Both the position numbers and the translations under genes were made by a program. The notes below the pieces were generated by a model, which was given only the letters and a program-made list of their open reading frames with translations, searched no databases and was not told the DNA's origin. A stretch of 64,000 nt of DNA from Peribacillus frigoritolerans_B (GTDB lineage: Bacteria; Bacillota; Bacilli; Bacillales; DSM-1321): positions 1 to 64,000 of the forward strand of contig NZ_JBIWES010000002.1 of assembly GCF_044762665.1 (NCBI RefSeq), in the 5' to 3' direction. Each line of letters starts with the position of its first letter. The first letter of the stretch is position 1. Positions 1 through 8,404 of this stretch are shown here, one piece after another.

Positions 1-172
1 ATTAGCTCCGGTTTCCCGAAGTTATCCCAGTCTTATAGGCAGGTTGCCCACGTGTTACTCACCCGTCCGCCGCTAATCTCAGGGAGCAAGCTCCCGTCGA
101 TTCGCTCGACTTGCATGTATTAGGCACGCCGCCAGCGTTCGTCCTGAGCCAGGATCAAACTCTCCGAAGAAA
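1..172 (-). rRNA. 16S ribosomal RNA, 5' end (partial)
   Basis: The reverse strand carries the universal 16S start (GAGTTTGATCCTGGCTCAG region, complement of about 146-164) followed by the V1 stem and the GGCGGACGGGTGAGTAACAC segment. The gene runs off the left edge, so only about 170 nt are present. The V1 loop and the next helix resemble Peribacillus (simplex group) sequences as I remember them. It lies downstream of gyrA and in the same direction, the place of rrnO in B. subtilis. The exact mature 5' end is uncertain by a few bases. Confidence 0.97.
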
Positions 173-247
173 TGTTTGACTTGCTCATTTGCTTTTTTGA
201 TAGTGTGTGCTCACTTAAAATTTAACGTTGGCGCTTTGTTTTGTTCA

Positions 248-261
248 GTTTTCAAAGAGCG
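248..261 (-). promoter_or_regulatory. rRNA leader boxA-like antitermination element
   Basis: The reverse strand reads GCTCTTTGAAAACTGA between the rRNA promoters and 16S. This is the usual Bacillus rRNA leader boxA region used for Nus-factor antitermination. Assignment rests on motif and position only. Confidence 0.6.
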
Positions 262-293
262 ATTTTTGTCGTCCGTTTGGAAACGACTTTAAT

Positions 294-322
294 AATATAT
301 CATCTATATTATTTTTCGTCAA
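294..322 (-). promoter_or_regulatory. rRNA promoter P2 (SigA)
   Basis: On the reverse strand, -35 TTGACG (317-322) and -10 TATATT (294-299) are separated by exactly 17 bp. The -35 and spacing are typical of Bacillus rRNA P2 promoters, and it lies about 120 nt ahead of 16S. Confidence 0.8.
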
Positions 323-352
323 CAACTTTATTCTTTCGCTGTCGACTTAGTT

Positions 353-381
353 ATTATATCTAGTATCAGGAATAAAAGCAA
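353..381 (-). promoter_or_regulatory. rRNA promoter P1 (SigA)
   Basis: On the reverse strand, -35 TTGCTT (376-381), 17 bp spacer and a perfect -10 TATAAT (353-358). It lies 59 bp upstream of P2, giving the tandem P1/P2 layout of Bacillus rRNA operons. Upstream (382-430) is strongly AT-rich and could act as an UP element. Confidence 0.75.
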
Positions 382-495
382 TAGTTATTTTAAAATAAAT
401 AATATACATCAATTCATAGATTTCAAATACTATGATTTTACCCCTGATCAAGAAGAAAAAGCTTACATTTCAAGAGTAAACTTTTTCTTTAAACA

Positions 496-1474
496 TTATA
501 GTATTTCTTCTATATATAATTCACGATTAATCCCCAAATTGATAATTTGCTCACTATCCATCACCTTTATGACCGGTCTTGTTTGCGAGCCGGTATCAAT
601 AAAAATGATTTCAGCGATGAATCCATTGTTCAGTTTGACCCTGCTTCCTATGGAAAAATCAGCGAAGCTTGATAACCAAGGTTTTAACTACCGCAATATC
701 AAATTTACCAAAGTCGTCATGTAAGATCATTTCTAATACCTTAAACGGTGACTGTTTCTTTCTATATGTCCTTTCGGAAGTCATGGCGTGAAATACATCT
801 GCAACAGCAATGATTTTTGAGAATAAGTTCATGGGCTTTGATTTCAATCTTTTCGGATAACCCGTTCCATCTAACCTTCCATGATGCTCTAGAACGGCTA
901 TCTTCACACTATCCTTAATGATGGAACTGTCCTTGATCATCTTGTAGCTGAAAATGGGATGAGCATGTATCTCCTCATAATCATCTGCCCTATTGCATTT
1001 CATTTTATATGCAATATATCCTCCTATCAATCCAATGGAAATAGCATGATGATATACATAGTCTTCCTTATTGCAATAGTTGTGCAGCATCAAAATGTTT
1101 CCTGGTTCCTCTAAAGCCTTGTCCATAAGGGGAATCATGATGAAACGAATCATGGTCACCTCGACTTTACTGCCTGCCTGCCAATTTTTAAATAATCGTT
1201 TATATTTTTGTACTGACTTAAGATACAAATCCGTAAAATCCGATGACTCTCCCATTTCACGCAATTCTGGATCTATTACTTCTTTCGGCAGAAATGTCTT
1301 TCCATCGATCAAAGTTTTTTCAACGCTCACCTCTGTTATTAAGAAAGCTTGCAATGCCTCAATTAACTGCGTGGTCAATATTGTTTTTTCATACATTATG
1401 GGGCGGTTCGAAAGACCTCTAATCTCTTTAGAGAGGATGCAGTCTTCGATTAAATAGCGAGTTTTCACTAGCAA
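496..1474 (-). pseudogene. HD-GYP domain phosphodiesterase, decayed
   Basis: A TTG start at 1474 with a GAGGTG ribosome site opens a frame of 271 codons that stops at 659. It has recognisable HD-GYP pieces: HHAISIGLIGGYIAYKM, then HPIFSYKM, VLEHHGRLDGTGYP (the GYP signature), and FSKIIAVADVFHAMTSERTY. Between the first two pieces, where intact relatives have about 35-40 residues carrying the HD metal motif, the sequence jumps straight from CNRADD to YEEIHAHP. After about residue 265 a one-base shift (an extra T in the GGTTATC near 678-684) ends the frame. The expected C-terminal part then continues in another frame (SSFADFSIGSRVKLNNG to RELYIEEIL) down to a stop at 496-498. Intact members hydrolyse cyclic di-GMP; this copy should not. 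It sits between gyrA and the rRNA operon. Confidence 0.8.
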
Positions 1475-1653
1475 AACGTTTCACCTCGGTAGTATTAATG
1501 AGTATCAATTCACTTGAAAAAGATGGTAAAAATCATCTTAATTATGATTAAATACCTAAAAAAATCAATTCATTAGCAAAGTTTCCTAAAATACGCGAGT
1601 CTTTTTACCTACATCCAACCATTCTTGAGATCATTTTGAAATCCAGCTAATGC

Positions 1654-1683
1654 AAAAAAAAGACCCAGCTTAATTGCTGGATC
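1654..1683 (-). terminator. orphan intrinsic terminator
   Basis: The reverse strand reads GATCCAGC, a six-base loop, then GCTGGGTC followed by eight T. It lies about 180 nt beyond the gyrA terminator and upstream of the HD-GYP remnant. No gene that would need it is visible, so it may catch gyrA read-through or end a short RNA. Confidence 0.6.
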
Positions 1684-1702
1684 TACAGTTTTTTACGGTT
1701 TA

Positions 1703-1771
1703 TACAATTTGAGCGTTGCCTAAAGGTACTCGCTTTCCGCACACCCGCTCCAATCACCTTTGTTTTAACCT
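1703..1771 (-). repeat. dispersed intergenic repeat, copy A (degraded)
   Basis: It shares ACAATT..GAGCGTTG, CGCTTTCCGCA and CGCTCCAATCA..TTTGTT..TAAC with the longer copy D near 63.3 kb, with the middle shortened. It follows the gyrA terminator. The rest of 1475-1906 holds only the two terminators. Confidence 0.55.
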
Positions 1772-1858
1772 TTTATAGAACCCTTTGCCTAAAGTCTCAT
1801 TGTTTTAAAAATAGAATTAATAAAACTTTAACTTCAGACTAAAATTCAAAGGGAATTT

Positions 1859-1897
1859 CAAAAGGAGTTCGGAATTTTAATACCGAACTCCTTTTTT
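1859..1897 (-). terminator. gyrA intrinsic terminator
   Basis: Inverted arms AAGGAGTTCGG / CCGAACTCCTT flank a short AT loop just past the gyrA stop. The T run is stronger on the plus strand, so it can work in both directions. Confidence 0.75.
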
Positions 1898-1906
1898 ATG
1901 AAAAGA

Positions 1907-4459
1907 TTATTCTTCCGTATCTTTTTCAGTATCTTCATTTTCTTCAATTACAGTAGGTTCGGGATCAGAATCCGGATCTAGAGTTGTTACCGTCTCTATA
2001 TCCATGTCTTTTTCTTCTTCTTCTTCCCTTCCTACGATGGCCACCGTAGAAACATATTCATTATCTGCGGATTCGAGTCGGATGAGCTTAACACCCTGTG
2101 TATTACGGCCCGTTTTAGAAATGCCTTCGACTTCCATTCGGATCAATACACCAGCTGCTGTAATCAGCATCAAATCTTCATCTTCACCCGTAACTGTTTT
2201 CACGGCTATAAGTTCACCATTTTTCTCAGTGACATTACATGTTTTTATTCCTTTGCCTCCACGGCTTTGAATGCGGTACTCTTCCGCAGAGGTCCTTTTT
2301 CCATAACCGTTTTTCGTAACGATCAGGACTTCTTCATCATCTTCAAGAATTTCCATTCCGACAACTTCATCATTCGTCCCTAAGGAAATCCCTTTCACTC
2401 CCGCTGCAGTACGTCCCATTGTCCGTACATCCGTCTCAGGGAAACGAATCATCATTCCGGACTTCGTTCCAATTATGATCTGTTTCTCCCCATTCGTAAG
2501 TCGGACAGAGATCAATTCATCATCTTCACGTAAACCTAAGGCAATTAAACCGTTATTACGGATATTTGCAAAAGACGACAAAGGTGTACGCTTTGATATC
2601 CCATGTCTGGTCGTGAAGAATAAATACCAATCGTCCGCAAATTCCTTCACCGGTATGATTGCGTTGACCCACTCGCCTTTATCGACTTCCAACAAGTTGA
2701 TAAGCGGCAATCCTTTTGCCGTCCTTCCAAATTCAGGTATTTCATATCCTTTTGAACGATAGACTTTACCTTTGTTGGTGAAGAATAATAGAGTGTCATG
2801 AGTCGAAGTGGTTAACAAGTGACCGACAAAGTCATCTGTATTCGTTCCCATACCCTGTATTCCGCGTCCCCCGCGTTTTTGACTGCGGTATGTGGTTGCA
2901 GGCAAGCGTTTAATATAACCGTTATGCGTAAGTGTCACGATTATATTTTCCTCTGGGATTAAATCTTCATCTTCCAGGCTTTCAAAGCCGGCTAATGTGA
3001 TTTCAGTTCTCCGTTTATCATCAAAACGTTCTTTAATTTCAAGAAGCTCTTCACGGATAATTTCAAGAACTTTTTCCTCATCAGCAAGAATCGCTTTATA
3101 TTCTGCAATTATAGCCATTAATGCCTGATATTCATCTTCGATTTTTTCACGTTCCAGACCTGTCAAGCGCTGTAATCGCATATCCAGGATAGCTTGCGCC
3201 TGTTTTTCGGAAAGTGAGAATTGTGTCATTAAGCCTTCACGGGCAATATCTGTCGTTTGGGAATTACGGATCAACGAAATGACTGCATCCAAATTATCAA
3301 GGGCAATGCGCAAACCTTCTAAAATATGGGCACGGGCCTCCGCTTTCCGCAGTTCGAATTCAGTCCTGCGCCGTATGACTACCTGCTGATGCTCCAAGTA
3401 GTAGCGCAGGCATTGTTTTAAATTCAGCACCTTTGGCTGACCGTCCACCAAAGCAAGCAGATTGATTCCGAAGGTGGTCTGCATCGCGGTATGCTTATAC
3501 AGGTTGTTTAAAAGGACATTCGCATTAACATCCTTTCGAAGCTCCATGACAATACGCATACCATTGCGATCCGATTCATCCCGTAAGTCGGTGATGCCTT
3601 CGATTTTCTTATCTCGGGCAAGTTCTGCGATTTTTTCAATCAATCTTGCTTTATTCACTTGATAAGGGATTTCCTTAACAAGGATTACCTGTTTACCATT
3701 CGGTTTCTCTTCAATCTCGACTTTCGCCCGTTGAATGATTGACCCTTTACCGGTTTCATAGGCCTTTCTGATTCCGCTTCTCCCTAAAATCAAACCGGCT
3801 GTCGGAAAGTCCGGACCAGGAATATATTCCATCAACTCTGGAATTGTAATCTCAGGATTCTTGCTTAAAGCCAATACGCCGTCAATTACCTCACCTAATT
3901 GATGGGGCGGAATATTGGTTGCCATTCCTACCGCTATTCCTGATGAACCATTCACCAACAAGTTCGGGAAACGGGCAGGCATGACGGCTGGTTCTCTTTC
4001 TGAACCATCGTAGTTATCCTGGAAATTGACCGTATCTTTATTTAAGTCACGGAGTAACTCCATCGAGATTTTCGACATTCTCGCTTCGGTGTACCTCATT
4101 GCGGCAGCTTGGTCACCATCGACCGAACCGAAATTCCCATGACCATCTACAAGCATATAGCGATAGTTAAAAGGTTGCGCCATCCGTACCATCGTTTCAT
4201 ATACTGCCGAATCACCATGCGGGTGATATTTACCGATTACTTCCCCGACAATACGGGCTGATTTCTTAAATGGTTTATCCGAAGTCATTCCAAGATCGTT
4301 CATTGCATAAAGAATTCTTCGGTGTACCGGTTTCAAACCGTCCCTTACATCAGGCAAAGCCCGCGACACGATAACGCTCATCGCATAATCCAAAAACGAT
4401 GTCCGCATCTCGGTACTTATATTTATTTCTTTAACACCTGATCTTTCATTTTCTGACAT
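1907..4459 (-). CDS. gyrA: DNA gyrase subunit A
   Basis: This 850-residue breakage-reunion subunit of gyrase pairs with GyrB (next upstream) to introduce negative supercoils. The catalytic tyrosine is Tyr123 in AAAMRYTEARM. The quinolone pocket HPHGDSAVYE has Ser84 and Glu88, the susceptible-type residues. The GyrA box (QKRGGRGIQG) and the C-terminal beta-pinwheel blades follow. The tail is a long acidic stretch (EEEEEKDMD to DTEKDTEE), making the protein about 30 residues longer than B. subtilis GyrA. The ATG at 4459 has AGGAGG eight bases upstream. It lies 96 bp downstream of gyrB in the dnaA-side gene string. Confidence 0.98.
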   Translation of the reverse strand: MSENERSGVKEINISTEMRTSFLDYAMSVIVSRALPDVRDGLKPVHRRILYAMNDLGMTSDKPFKKSARIVGEVIGKYHPHGDSAVYETMVRMAQPFNYRYMLVDGHGNFGSVDGDQAAAMRYTEARMSKISMELLRDLNKDTVNFQDNYDGSEREPAVMPARFPNLLVNGSSGIAVGMATNIPPHQLGEVIDGVLALSKNPEITIPELMEYIPGPDFPTAGLILGRSGIRKAYETGKGSIIQRAKVEIEEKPNGKQVILVKEIPYQVNKARLIEKIAELARDKKIEGITDLRDESDRNGMRIVMELRKDVNANVLLNNLYKHTAMQTTFGINLLALVDGQPKVLNLKQCLRYYLEHQQVVIRRRTEFELRKAEARAHILEGLRIALDNLDAVISLIRNSQTTDIAREGLMTQFSLSEKQAQAILDMRLQRLTGLEREKIEDEYQALMAIIAEYKAILADEEKVLEIIREELLEIKERFDDKRRTEITLAGFESLEDEDLIPEENIIVTLTHNGYIKRLPATTYRSQKRGGRGIQGMGTNTDDFVGHLLTTSTHDTLLFFTNKGKVYRSKGYEIPEFGRTAKGLPLINLLEVDKGEWVNAIIPVKEFADDWYLFFTTRHGISKRTPLSSFANIRNNGLIALGLREDDELISVRLTNGEKQIIIGTKSGMMIRFPETDVRTMGRTAAGVKGISLGTNDEVVGMEILEDDEEVLIVTKNGYGKRTSAEEYRIQSRGGKGIKTCNVTEKNGELIAVKTVTGEDEDLMLITAAGVLIRMEVEGISKTGRNTQGVKLIRLESADNEYVSTVAIVGREEEEEKDMDIETVTTLDPDSDPEPTVIEENEDTEKDTEE

Positions 4460-4555
4460 GGAGCCAACCTCCTATTAAAAGCTTATACTCTCATTTAAGT
4501 TTATCTGTTCGTGAACTATTTAAAGAACAGGATGTAAAAAGCATCCTGTCAAAAA

Positions 4556-6487
4556 TCAGATATCAAGATTTTTTACATAAATTGCATTTTCTTCAATGAA
4601 GTTACGTCGCGGTTCCACCTTATCGCCCATCAGCATCTCGAAAGTTTCATCAGCCTCGGCAGCATCTTTCAAACTGACTTGAAGCAGCGTTCTCGTTTCA
4701 GGGTTCATCGTCGTCTCCCACAATTGCTCCGGATTCATTTCCCCCAGCCCTTTATAACGCTGCAGGTTAGGCTTTGGAGTACTTGGCAAACTTGCCATGA
4801 TTTCTTCAAGCTCGCGGTCATTATAAGCATAATCCACTTTTTTTCCTTGCTGGATCTTGAAAAGTGGCGGCTGAGCAATATATATATAACCATACTCGAT
4901 GATTTTTCGCATGTACCGGTAGAAGAATGTCAACATCAGTGTTCTGATATGGGCACCATCCACATCCGCATCGGTCATGATAACAATTTTATGGTATCTA
5001 GCCTTTTCAATATTGAATTCATCACCAATGCCTGTTCCAAGCGCTGTGATGATCGTACCTATTTCCTCATTGTGCAGGATTCTATCCAATCGCGCCTTTT
5101 CAACATTCAGGATTTTACCCCTTAGCGGCAATATGGCTTGGAAATGGCGGTCCCGTCCTTGTTTTGCCGAGCCTCCCGCAGAGTTTCCTTCAACGATGTA
5201 CAATTCGCTGATACCCGGGTCCTTAGAAGAGCAATCCGCCAATTTCCCCGGTAGATTGGATACTTCCAAAGCACTTTTCCTCCGGGTCAATTCACGTGCT
5301 TTCTTCGCTGCCAAACGGGCTCTCGCTGCCATTTGCCCTTTATCTACAATTTTTCGGGCCACTGCAGGATTTTCATATAAGAAGGCATCAAGCCTTTCCG
5401 AAAGAATGGAATCAGTAACCGTCCTCACTTCAGAGTTTCCGAGTTTGGTTTTCGTCTGACCTTCAAATTGCGGATCGGGATGCTTAATCGAAATGATTGC
5501 CGTTAAACCTTCCCGGACATCTTCACCCGAGAAATTGGAATCCGCTTCTTTTAAAAGACTATTTTTCCGTGCATAATCATTGATGACACGGGTTAAAGCA
5601 GTCTTGAATCCTGATTCATGTGTACCGCCTTCATAGGTATGGATATTATTAGCAAAAGAAAAGACATTACTGATATAGCTGTCATTATATTGCAGAGCCA
5701 ATTCAACAGAGATGCCATCTTTTTCGCCTTCCATGAAAATCGGTTCCTCATGCAAAACCTCTTTTGAACGGTTCAAATGCTCGACATAGGATTTGATGCC
5801 GCCCTCATAGTGAAACTCCCTGATTTTCTCTTCTTCTTCACGTTTATCTTCAATGATCAGTTTCAAGCCTTTATTCAGGAATGCAAGCTCACGGATTCGT
5901 GTGGCTAATGTATCGAAATCATATTCCAAGGTTTCCGTGAAGATTTCACCATCAGGAATGAAGTGTACAGTCGTTCCGGTATGATCGGTTTCCCCGATGA
6001 TTTTCAAATCCTCTTTTGGGATACCGCGGTTAAATTGCTGATAATGGATTTTCCCTTCACGATGAACGTACACTTCCAATACCGTGGATAAGGCATTAAC
6101 CACTGATGCCCCCACACCATGCAGACCGCCGGAGACCTTATAACCCCCGCCGCCAAATTTACCGCCCGCATGAAGGACCGTCATGATTACTTCCACAGCC
6201 GGGCGTCCCATTTTTTCATGGATGCCCACTGGAATTCCCCGACCATTATCGACTACGGTTATGCTATTGTCTTCTTCGATCGTCACTTTGATTTCCGTAC
6301 AGAAACCAGCTAGTGCCTCATCAATACTGTTATCGACAATTTCCCAAACAAGATGGTGAAGTCCTTTTGCAGCGGTGGAGCCGATATACATCCCCGGACG
6401 TTTACGAACTGCTTCTAAGCCTTCTAAAACCTGTATCTGATTCTCATCGTATGCCTGAGCTTGTACTTCTTTTTGTTCCATTGTCAT
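4556..6487 (-). CDS. gyrB: DNA gyrase subunit B
   Basis: The ATPase subunit of gyrase, 643 residues from the chosen ATG. N-terminal GHKL motifs are clear (EIVDNSIDEALAG, DNGRGIPVG, GGLHGVGASVVNAL), followed by the transducer and the TOPRIM domain (DADVDGAHIRTL) and the C-terminal MNPEQLWETTM. An in-frame GTG exists at 6496, but it lies inside the TAGGTG ribosome site; the ATG at 6487 sits six bases after that site and is preferred. One odd residue: the TOPRIM motif, nearly always EGDSAGG, reads EGNSAGG here (AAC at 5183-5185, residue 435 from this start). The same Asp-to-Asn change in E. coli (D426N) is a known quinolone-resistance substitution. Confidence 0.97.
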   Translation of the reverse strand: MTMEQKEVQAQAYDENQIQVLEGLEAVRKRPGMYIGSTAAKGLHHLVWEIVDNSIDEALAGFCTEIKVTIEEDNSITVVDNGRGIPVGIHEKMGRPAVEVIMTVLHAGGKFGGGGYKVSGGLHGVGASVVNALSTVLEVYVHREGKIHYQQFNRGIPKEDLKIIGETDHTGTTVHFIPDGEIFTETLEYDFDTLATRIRELAFLNKGLKLIIEDKREEEEKIREFHYEGGIKSYVEHLNRSKEVLHEEPIFMEGEKDGISVELALQYNDSYISNVFSFANNIHTYEGGTHESGFKTALTRVINDYARKNSLLKEADSNFSGEDVREGLTAIISIKHPDPQFEGQTKTKLGNSEVRTVTDSILSERLDAFLYENPAVARKIVDKGQMAARARLAAKKARELTRRKSALEVSNLPGKLADCSSKDPGISELYIVEGNSAGGSAKQGRDRHFQAILPLRGKILNVEKARLDRILHNEEIGTIITALGTGIGDEFNIEKARYHKIVIMTDADVDGAHIRTLMLTFFYRYMRKIIEYGYIYIAQPPLFKIQQGKKVDYAYNDRELEEIMASLPSTPKPNLQRYKGLGEMNPEQLWETTMNPETRTLLQVSLKDAAEADETFEMLMGDKVEPRRNFIEENAIYVKNLDI

Positions 6488-6556
6488 ACGTATCACCTAC
6501 ACTTTTCTTTTGGCATTTATCAATTTTCAGGAGTAATTATAACGTTTAGCTACAAT

Positions 6557-6820
6557 TCAAAGAATATCTATATCATCGATTAAGAGCGATGGCTGCAGTG
6601 AACGCTTTTTCAAAGTGGACGACGCAAGCGGTGAATAATATACCTGTTTGTCCGTCACTACAATCGATTTAACCGAGTTTTTTGCTAAATGGTAAGTTAC
6701 ATCGGACTTTTTCTCCAAAAATTCACTCATGATCGGAGAGGCCTGAAGCAGCTTCTTATCTAAAATGGCTATGACATCGTCCGTTTTCACAAGAATGTCT
6801 TCACCAATGTGGAGATACAT
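6557..6820 (-). CDS. remB: extracellular matrix regulator RemB
   Basis: An 87-residue protein, the yaaB/remB equivalent between recF and gyrB in B. subtilis. The N-terminal MYLHIGEDILV and the segment KSIVVTDKQVYYSPLASSTLKKR are hallmarks of the family. In B. subtilis it is linked to activation of biofilm matrix genes together with RemA. GAGGTG precedes the ATG by five bases, and the gene starts 12 bp after recF ends, so the two are probably co-transcribed. Confidence 0.9.
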   Translation of the reverse strand: MYLHIGEDILVKTDDVIAILDKKLLQASPIMSEFLEKKSDVTYHLAKNSVKSIVVTDKQVYYSPLASSTLKKRSLQPSLLIDDIDIL

Positions 6821-6832
6821 ACATTCACCTCA

Positions 6833-7951
6833 TCATTTAACCTTTTTTATACTTCCTTGACTAACATAAAAGGTGGACGCTTCTCTTAGGGTTTGATGAT
6901 CGATTCCATCAACGGAGGGTGTCGTCACAAATGTTTGCACTTTCCCTTGTATCGTATTCAGTAAATGGGATTGACGGAAATCGTCGAGTTCCGATAACAC
7001 ATCATCCAATAATAAAATGGGATACTCGCCGATTTCTTCATGGATCAGCTCAATTTCGGCAAGTTTCAAAGACAGGGCAGTCGTACGCTGTTGTCCTTGT
7101 GAACCATATGTCTGGACATCACGGTCATTCACAAAAAAAACCAGGTCGTCACGATGAGGACCTACCAGTGTAACACCCCGTTCAATTTCCCTTGTTTTTA
7201 TTTTATCAAATTTTTCTGTGTATACTTCTATCATTTTCGTCAAATCCATAGATTCTGATACATCAAGCGACGGTTTATATTGGATTTTCAATACTTCTAG
7301 ATTTCTGGAGATCCCCGAATGAATCGGCTCTGCCCATTGCTGGAGCTTTAAAAGAAACTCGTACCTTCTTTCGACAATTTTCGCTGCATACTGAATAAAT
7401 TGATCTGTCAGCACGTCAAGCATCGTCGTATCCGTTTGTTTCCGGGTCTGCAGAAGCTTTAAGTAATGATTTCTTTGTTGAAGTATTTTATGATATTGGC
7501 TCATATCATGAAGGTATACGGGAGAAACCTGGCCAATTTCCATATCTATAAAACGGCGTCTGACTAGAGGACTTCCCTTTACAAGGTTAAGATCCTCAGG
7601 CGCAAACATGACCACATTCATATTTCCGACATATTGACTCAACTTTCTTTGTTCAATATGGTTGCACTTCGCCTTTTTCCCTTTTTTTGAAATGGTCAGC
7701 TCAAGTGGTATTGAGGTATTTCTCTTTCTAACTCTTCCTTCTATTTTAGCATACTCTTCATCCCAGCGAATAAGTTCTTTATCATTTGAGGTCCGATGGG
7801 ATTTTGCCATTGCTAAAACGAAAATGGATTCCATGACATTTGTTTTCCCTTGAGCATTTTCGCCAAGGATTACATTGACTTTATTCTCAAAAGTCAGATT
7901 CAATTCGGTATAGTTGCGGTAATTTTTCAAACTTATATTTTCAATATACAT
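6833..7951 (-). CDS. recF: DNA replication and repair protein RecF
   Basis: A 372-residue SMC-like ATPase that helps load RecA at gaps and stalled forks with RecO and RecR. Walker A is GENAQGKT (residues 30-37), the ABC signature region is YGSQGQQRTTALSLKLAE, and Walker B is ILLLDDVLSELD. Length matches B. subtilis RecF (about 370). It follows rlbA by 21 bp and precedes remB by 12 bp, consistent with one transcript. Confidence 0.97.
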   Translation of the reverse strand: MYIENISLKNYRNYTELNLTFENKVNVILGENAQGKTNVMESIFVLAMAKSHRTSNDKELIRWDEEYAKIEGRVRKRNTSIPLELTISKKGKKAKCNHIEQRKLSQYVGNMNVVMFAPEDLNLVKGSPLVRRRFIDMEIGQVSPVYLHDMSQYHKILQQRNHYLKLLQTRKQTDTTMLDVLTDQFIQYAAKIVERRYEFLLKLQQWAEPIHSGISRNLEVLKIQYKPSLDVSESMDLTKMIEVYTEKFDKIKTREIERGVTLVGPHRDDLVFFVNDRDVQTYGSQGQQRTTALSLKLAEIELIHEEIGEYPILLLDDVLSELDDFRQSHLLNTIQGKVQTFVTTPSVDGIDHQTLREASTFYVSQGSIKKVK

Positions 7952-7972
7952 ATTCCGCTCTTCCCTTATGTT

Positions 7973-8185
7973 TTAGCTTGTAATTGTGTAGGTGCCAAAT
8001 CCAGGAATCTCTATTTTATCACCTGATCTTAATTTTCTGCCTCTTCTCACGTCTAATTCGCCATTAATGTAAACCTCGTATTCACTTAAGAACCATTTCG
8101 CCATTCCGCCGCTTTGGATCAAATCGGCCACTTTCAGGAATTGTCCAAGGGTAATATATTCAGTATTGATTTTTATGGAGTCCAT
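7973..8185 (-). CDS. rlbA: S4-domain protein RlbA (YaaA)
   Basis: A 70-residue protein made almost entirely of one S4 RNA-binding fold: ITLGQFLKVADLIQSGGMAKWFLSE, then VYINGELDVRRGRKLRSGDKIEI. It is the yaaA gene found between dnaN and recF in Bacillus and has been linked to large ribosomal subunit assembly. Ends 21 bp before recF. Confidence 0.9.
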   Translation of the reverse strand: MDSIKINTEYITLGQFLKVADLIQSGGMAKWFLSEYEVYINGELDVRRGRKLRSGDKIEIPGFGTYTITS

Positions 8186-8345
8186 TCATGCCTCACTCAT
8201 TTCTAAGTAGTCTTTAATATTTCATTTTACTAAATTAATCCCATTAAGACAAAGTATAGCTTTTTGAGTTCCTGTTTTTAGCGATTCAGAGTCCCGTACA
8301 GAATTGAAAAAGCGCCAAAAAGCCTTTGGAAACCTATGTTTAAAA

Positions 8346-8390
8346 ACAAAAAAATTAAAGACTTGCTATACAAGCCTTTAATTTTTTTGA
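8346..8390 (-). terminator. dnaN intrinsic terminator
   Basis: Reverse strand: ATTAAAGGCTTG, loop TATAG, CAAGTCTTTAAT, then seven T, only about 15 bp past the dnaN stop. The remaining 8186-8345 shows no gene. Confidence 0.8.
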
Positions 8391-8404
8391 AATATTATTT
8401 TAGC

